Positions 61,208-64,000 of a DNA stretch of 64,000 nucleotides are shown piece by piece. The translations under genes and the position numbers were made by a program. The stretch's first letter is position 1. The number at the start of each line of letters is the position of its first letter. Location of the stretch: assembly GCA_030524225.1 (NCBI GenBank), contig JAUNGV010000007.1, forward strand, positions 1 to 64,000, read 5' to 3'. The stretch comes from Eubacteriales bacterium (lineage in GTDB: Bacteria; Bacillota; Clostridia; Lachnospirales; Lachnospiraceae). Under the pieces are notes generated by a model. It did not search any database. It was not told where the DNA came from and worked only from the letters and a program-made list of their open reading frames with translations.

Positions 61208-61879
61208 ATGGATAGCGTGGAGCGGTGGAGAAGGGAACAAGCGAAGAGAGAGCAGAACAAAAGGATACGGAATTATCAGGAGTTAAATCGAGGTGTGGTT
61301 AAAGGTGGAATTCTGTTTACGGGATCTTCTTTGATGGAACAATTTCCGGTTGAGGAACTGGCAATGACGGGAGGATTGGGTAAAATTCTCTATAATCGCG
61401 GCGTTGGCGGCTACACGACAGATGATTTCCTGCGGGATATTAATACGATGCTTTTTGATCTGGAACCGGGTGTGGTGTTCATGAATATTGGAACCAATGA
61501 TATTCAAACCAGAGAGGACGGAGAGGATTGGCTGAAACATCTTGTGCGCAACTATGATGAGATTCTCAGACAATGCGCAGAGAGGGGATTATGCTCAAAA
61601 ATATATCTGATGGCGTATTATCCGGTCAACGATTCCGTGGCAAAAGAAAAGGGGCTGGACCTTGGAATTCGCACCAATGAGAATATTGAACGGGCAAATC
61701 AGGAAATAAGAGCGTTGGCGGACAAATACAGCTGTCAGTATATTGATGTGAACGATGGATTGCGGGATGAGACGGGCAAATTAAAGAAAGAACTGACAGT
61801 CGAAGGAATTCATATGTATACTTCTGCTTACGAAGTCATATATCGCAATCTACTTCCCTATCTGGAGGCAGAAACATGA
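61208..61879 (+). CDS. SGNH/GDSL-type esterase
   Basis: 223 aa. Block I GSSLMEQFP (nucleophile Ser), block II RGVGGYTTDDFL (Gly), block III NIGTNDI (Asn) and block V GIHMYTSAY (His) are recognisable and follow PAF-acetylhydrolase-like members. It probably removes an acetyl or other acyl group from a sugar or small molecule in the cytoplasm. The following AEC gene overlaps it by four bases, so the two are coupled. Confidence 0.88.
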   Translation: MDSVERWRREQAKREQNKRIRNYQELNRGVVKGGILFTGSSLMEQFPVEELAMTGGLGKILYNRGVGGYTTDDFLRDINTMLFDLEPGVVFMNIGTNDIQTREDGEDWLKHLVRNYDEILRQCAERGLCSKIYLMAYYPVNDSVAKEKGLDLGIRTNENIERANQEIRALADKYSCQYIDVNDGLRDETGKLKKELTVEGIHMYTSAYEVIYRNLLPYLEAET

Positions 61880-62787
61880 TCATCACGTTGCTGCAGCAGA
61901 TTTGTATCATGTTTTTATTGGCTGGCACGGGTTATTTACTGTTTAAAGGCGGAAAAATTTCAATAGAGGGAAGTCGGAGTATAGGTAATATTCTAATATA
62001 TGTTTCGCTTCCCTGTGTCATTGTCAATGGTTTTTTGGTGGAGAGAACGGCAGAGCGGTTGACGGGGCTGTTATTGAGTGCAGTGGCAGCGATATTGATT
62101 TTGCTGATTTCCATGGCTGTTTCACATGTTTTTTTTCGTAAGGATCCCATTGCTGAATTTGCAACGGCGTTTTCCAACGCGGGGTTTTGCGGTGTACCGT
62201 TGATCGTGGCGCAGTTCAATGAAGGGGCTGTATTTTATATCGCAGCTTTTATTGCGCTTTTAAATTTGTTGCAGTGGACATACGGAGTTTCACTTTTGAC
62301 AGGCGAAAGAAGTGGATTTCATTGGAAAAAGTTTTACACGGCTCCGTTTTTCATAGCGATAGCGATTGGGATCGTGTTATTTTTAATACCATGGCAGTTG
62401 CCGGCTGTTTTTGAAAAGAGTTTAGATTTTATGGCAAATCTGAACACTCCGCTGGCAATGTTTGTGACGGGAGTCTATTTTGCACAGAGTGATTTGAAGA
62501 AGCTGTTTTTCAAAAAAAGACTGTACACTATTTCTGTGGTTCGCTTGTTAGTCATTCCAATGATTTCGATTCTAGTGCTGGCAATCCTTCCCAATCAGTT
62601 ATTGGAATTGAAAATGGCGATTCTTATTGCGGCGGCCTGCCCGGTAGGAACCAATGTTGCCGTGTATGCACAGCTTCATGGCAAAAACTATCCATATGCG
62701 GTGGAGACGGTAGTAATTTCTACGATTTTGTCTGTGTTTACCTTACCGTTACTCATTCAGGCTGCTGTCGTGGTCTGGGGCGTCTGA
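61876..62787 (+). CDS. AEC-family transporter (auxin efflux carrier type)
   Basis: 303 aa, about ten membrane spans from the N-terminus (ITLLQQICIMFLLAGTGYLLF) to the end. GNILIYVSLPCVIVNGFL and ATAFSNAGFCGVPLI are family motifs. Bacterial members move malonate, malate or other organic acids. It overlaps the esterase gene (ATGA). In this operon it may export an acid by-product or import an acid; neither is shown. A terminator follows. Confidence 0.9.
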   Translation: MIITLLQQICIMFLLAGTGYLLFKGGKISIEGSRSIGNILIYVSLPCVIVNGFLVERTAERLTGLLLSAVAAILILLISMAVSHVFFRKDPIAEFATAFSNAGFCGVPLIVAQFNEGAVFYIAAFIALLNLLQWTYGVSLLTGERSGFHWKKFYTAPFFIAIAIGIVLFLIPWQLPAVFEKSLDFMANLNTPLAMFVTGVYFAQSDLKKLFFKKRLYTISVVRLLVIPMISILVLAILPNQLLELKMAILIAAACPVGTNVAVYAQLHGKNYPYAVETVVISTILSVFTLPLLIQAAVVVWGV

Positions 62788-62816
62788 TAAAGAAACGAGC
62801 GCAACAATATTAAGAG

Positions 62817-62855
62817 AGCGGGGCGATAGAGAACAATCGCTTCGCTTTTTTATAT
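62817..62855 (+). terminator. Intrinsic terminator at the end of the AT-rich island
   Basis: AGCGGGGCGAT pairs with ATCGCTTCGCT (two G-U pairs) around an eight-base loop and is followed by TTTTTTATATTTT. It ends the importer-to-AEC operon. Confidence 0.82.
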
Positions 62856-63017
62856 TTTCGAGGTTTTTATATTTTCTTCTGGAAAATGCGGGCGGAAATT
62901 GAAAAAATGGGGTACACTACTAATAAATGAAAGTTATTTGTAAAAATAGCAGTAAAAAAGAAGGTGGAATGAGAATTTTTATTTTTAAAGTGATCGTACT
63001 GAGACAAGGAGGTCATG

Positions 63018-63992
63018 ATGTGTACAGCGCTCAGTTACAGGACAAAGGACCATTATTTCGGGCGGACGCTCGATATTGAATGCTCTTATGGGGAGAATGT
63101 GTGCGTGACGCCGCGCAATTATCCGTTTGTATTCCGAAAGGCCGGGGAGAGAAAGCGCCATCTGGCGATCATAGGCATGGCGCTGGTGGCCGGGGAGTAT
63201 CCGCTGTATTACGAGGCGGCAAATGAAAAGGGCGTGGCCATGGCGGGACTGAACTTTCCCGGCTATGCCGATTACAAGGAGGAGGCGGAGGGGAAAGATA
63301 ACATTGCTCCGTTTGAGTTTATTCCGTGGATTCTGGGGCAGAGCGAGAATCTGGCGCAGGCGCGCGCCCTCTGCGAAAGGATCAACCTTGTGAATCTTTC
63401 GTTCAGCGAAGCGCTGCCATTGGCGCCGCTGCATTGGATCATCTCGGACAGAAGCGGTTCCATTACTGTGGAGTCCACGAAGGAGGGACTGGCCATTTAC
63501 GAGAATGTGCCCGGAATCCTGACGAATAATCCGCCGTTTCCGATGCAGATGTTCAATCTGAACAAGTACCGTCATCTCAGTGCGCAGACCCCGGAGAATC
63601 GGTTTGCGCCGCAGCTGGAGCTGCCGGTGCACTGTCTGGGGTTGGGCGGTGTCGGACTGCCGGGAGATCTGTCCTCGGAATCCCGTTTCGTGCGAGCCGT
63701 CTTTGCCAAGATGCATTCCGTGACAGGGGATTCGGAGAAGGAGAGCATCGGGCAGTTTTTCCACATCATGGAAATGGTCGTGCAGCCACGGGGCTGTTCG
63801 GAGGCAAAGCCCGGAGAGTACGAGCATACGGTATATACCTCCTGCATCAATACGGATCGAGGAATTTATTATTACGCGACGTATGGAAACCGGCAGATCT
63901 CGGCGGTGGATCTGCACCGGACACCGTTGGAAGGAGAAACGCTGGCGGTGTATGAACTGGTCAGGGAAGAGAAGATCGCGTTTCAGAACTGA
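63018..63992 (+). CDS. Choloylglycine hydrolase family protein, bile salt hydrolase-like
   Basis: About 324 aa. Start at 63018 puts the catalytic Cys at position 2 (MCTALSYRTKDHYFGRTLD), as needed for this N-terminal nucleophile family, and AAGGAGG is five bases upstream; an ATG at 63015 would bury it. Active-site equivalents are R16, D19, N79 (GLNFP), N170 or N171 (LTNNPPF) and R223 (ESRFVRA). It removes glycine or taurine from bile salts, or side chains from penicillin V-like amides. The motifs agree with gut bile salt hydrolases more than with penicillin V acylases, but only assay separates them. Confidence 0.9.
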   Translation: MCTALSYRTKDHYFGRTLDIECSYGENVCVTPRNYPFVFRKAGERKRHLAIIGMALVAGEYPLYYEAANEKGVAMAGLNFPGYADYKEEAEGKDNIAPFEFIPWILGQSENLAQARALCERINLVNLSFSEALPLAPLHWIISDRSGSITVESTKEGLAIYENVPGILTNNPPFPMQMFNLNKYRHLSAQTPENRFAPQLELPVHCLGLGGVGLPGDLSSESRFVRAVFAKMHSVTGDSEKESIGQFFHIMEMVVQPRGCSEAKPGEYEHTVYTSCINTDRGIYYYATYGNRQISAVDLHRTPLEGETLAVYELVREEKIAFQN

Positions 63993-64000
63993 GAGCAAAA

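Noticed and set aside
57256..63992. A bile acid 7-dehydroxylation (bai) operon
   Set aside because: Only a class III CoA-transferase and a separate choloylglycine hydrolase are seen; BaiB, BaiCD, BaiE, BaiA and BaiG-like genes are absent, and the transporters differ.

Overview
The window looks like a chromosomal piece of a strictly anaerobic, gut-associated Clostridia, most likely a Lachnospiraceae member. The evidence is a choloylglycine (bile salt) hydrolase family enzyme, EpsG-type exopolysaccharide synthesis, a YesM/AraC-type two-component system next to a carbohydrate ABC importer without its own ATPase, several GPH symporters, an iron alcohol dehydrogenase, and strong GGAGG ribosome binding sites almost everywhere. 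Genus cannot be decided by eye. No rRNA, tRNA, CRISPR array or transposase gene was recognised.

Layout. (1) 0.3-10.8 kb: exopolysaccharide locus on the + strand: a polyprenyl-type GT2, the initiating sugar-phosphate transferase, a Wzz-like chain-length protein with a degenerate kinase-like tail, further GT2 and GT4 transferases and an EpsG-like polymerase. It is interrupted by a fused MntA/HepT-type nucleotidyltransferase-HEPN gene and followed by a DUF4143 ATPase. (2) 12.3-23.6 kb: histidine kinase and response regulator, then a sugar-binding lipoprotein, two permeases, two tandem GH31 enzymes and a YesL-like membrane protein. (3) 23.7-28.8 kb: a second DUF4143 ATPase, a minus-strand alcohol dehydrogenase, a palindrome-rich regulatory region, a LuxR-type regulator and a PII-like protein. 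(4) 29.0-36.8 kb: PotABCD polyamine importer, aldehyde dehydrogenase and class III aminotransferase, read as polyamine/GABA catabolism, then an RsuA-type pseudouridine synthase. (5) 36.9-46.4 kb: minus-strand GPH symporter, GH43 and alpha/beta hydrolase, a divergent AraC regulator, a fructose-6-phosphate-aldolase-type transaldolase, a second GPH symporter, an FMN-binding flavoprotein and a HAD phosphatase. (6) 46.5-62.8 kb: a visibly AT-richer catabolic island with a LacI regulator whose probable operators can be read in front of both flanking operons: a split AtuA pair, and a dipeptide/nickel-type ABC importer followed by CocE-like hydrolase, class III CoA-transferase, reversed-order GH3, SGNH esterase and AEC transporter. 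(7) 63.0-64.0 kb: choloylglycine hydrolase.

The strongest candidate for an undescribed system is the island in (6): importer, ester/amide hydrolase, glycosidase, deacylase, CoA-transferase and AtuA proteins under one shared operator. It suggests uptake and CoA-linked breakdown of a glycosylated or acylated small molecule. Other notable signals are a toxin-antitoxin fusion whose linker is made only of tandem hairpins, three more palindromic elements between genes, poly-G tracts inside a sensor-kinase gene and inside a promoter spacer, and back-to-back promoters that each run quickly into a terminator-like hairpin upstream of the alcohol dehydrogenase and the LuxR regulator.
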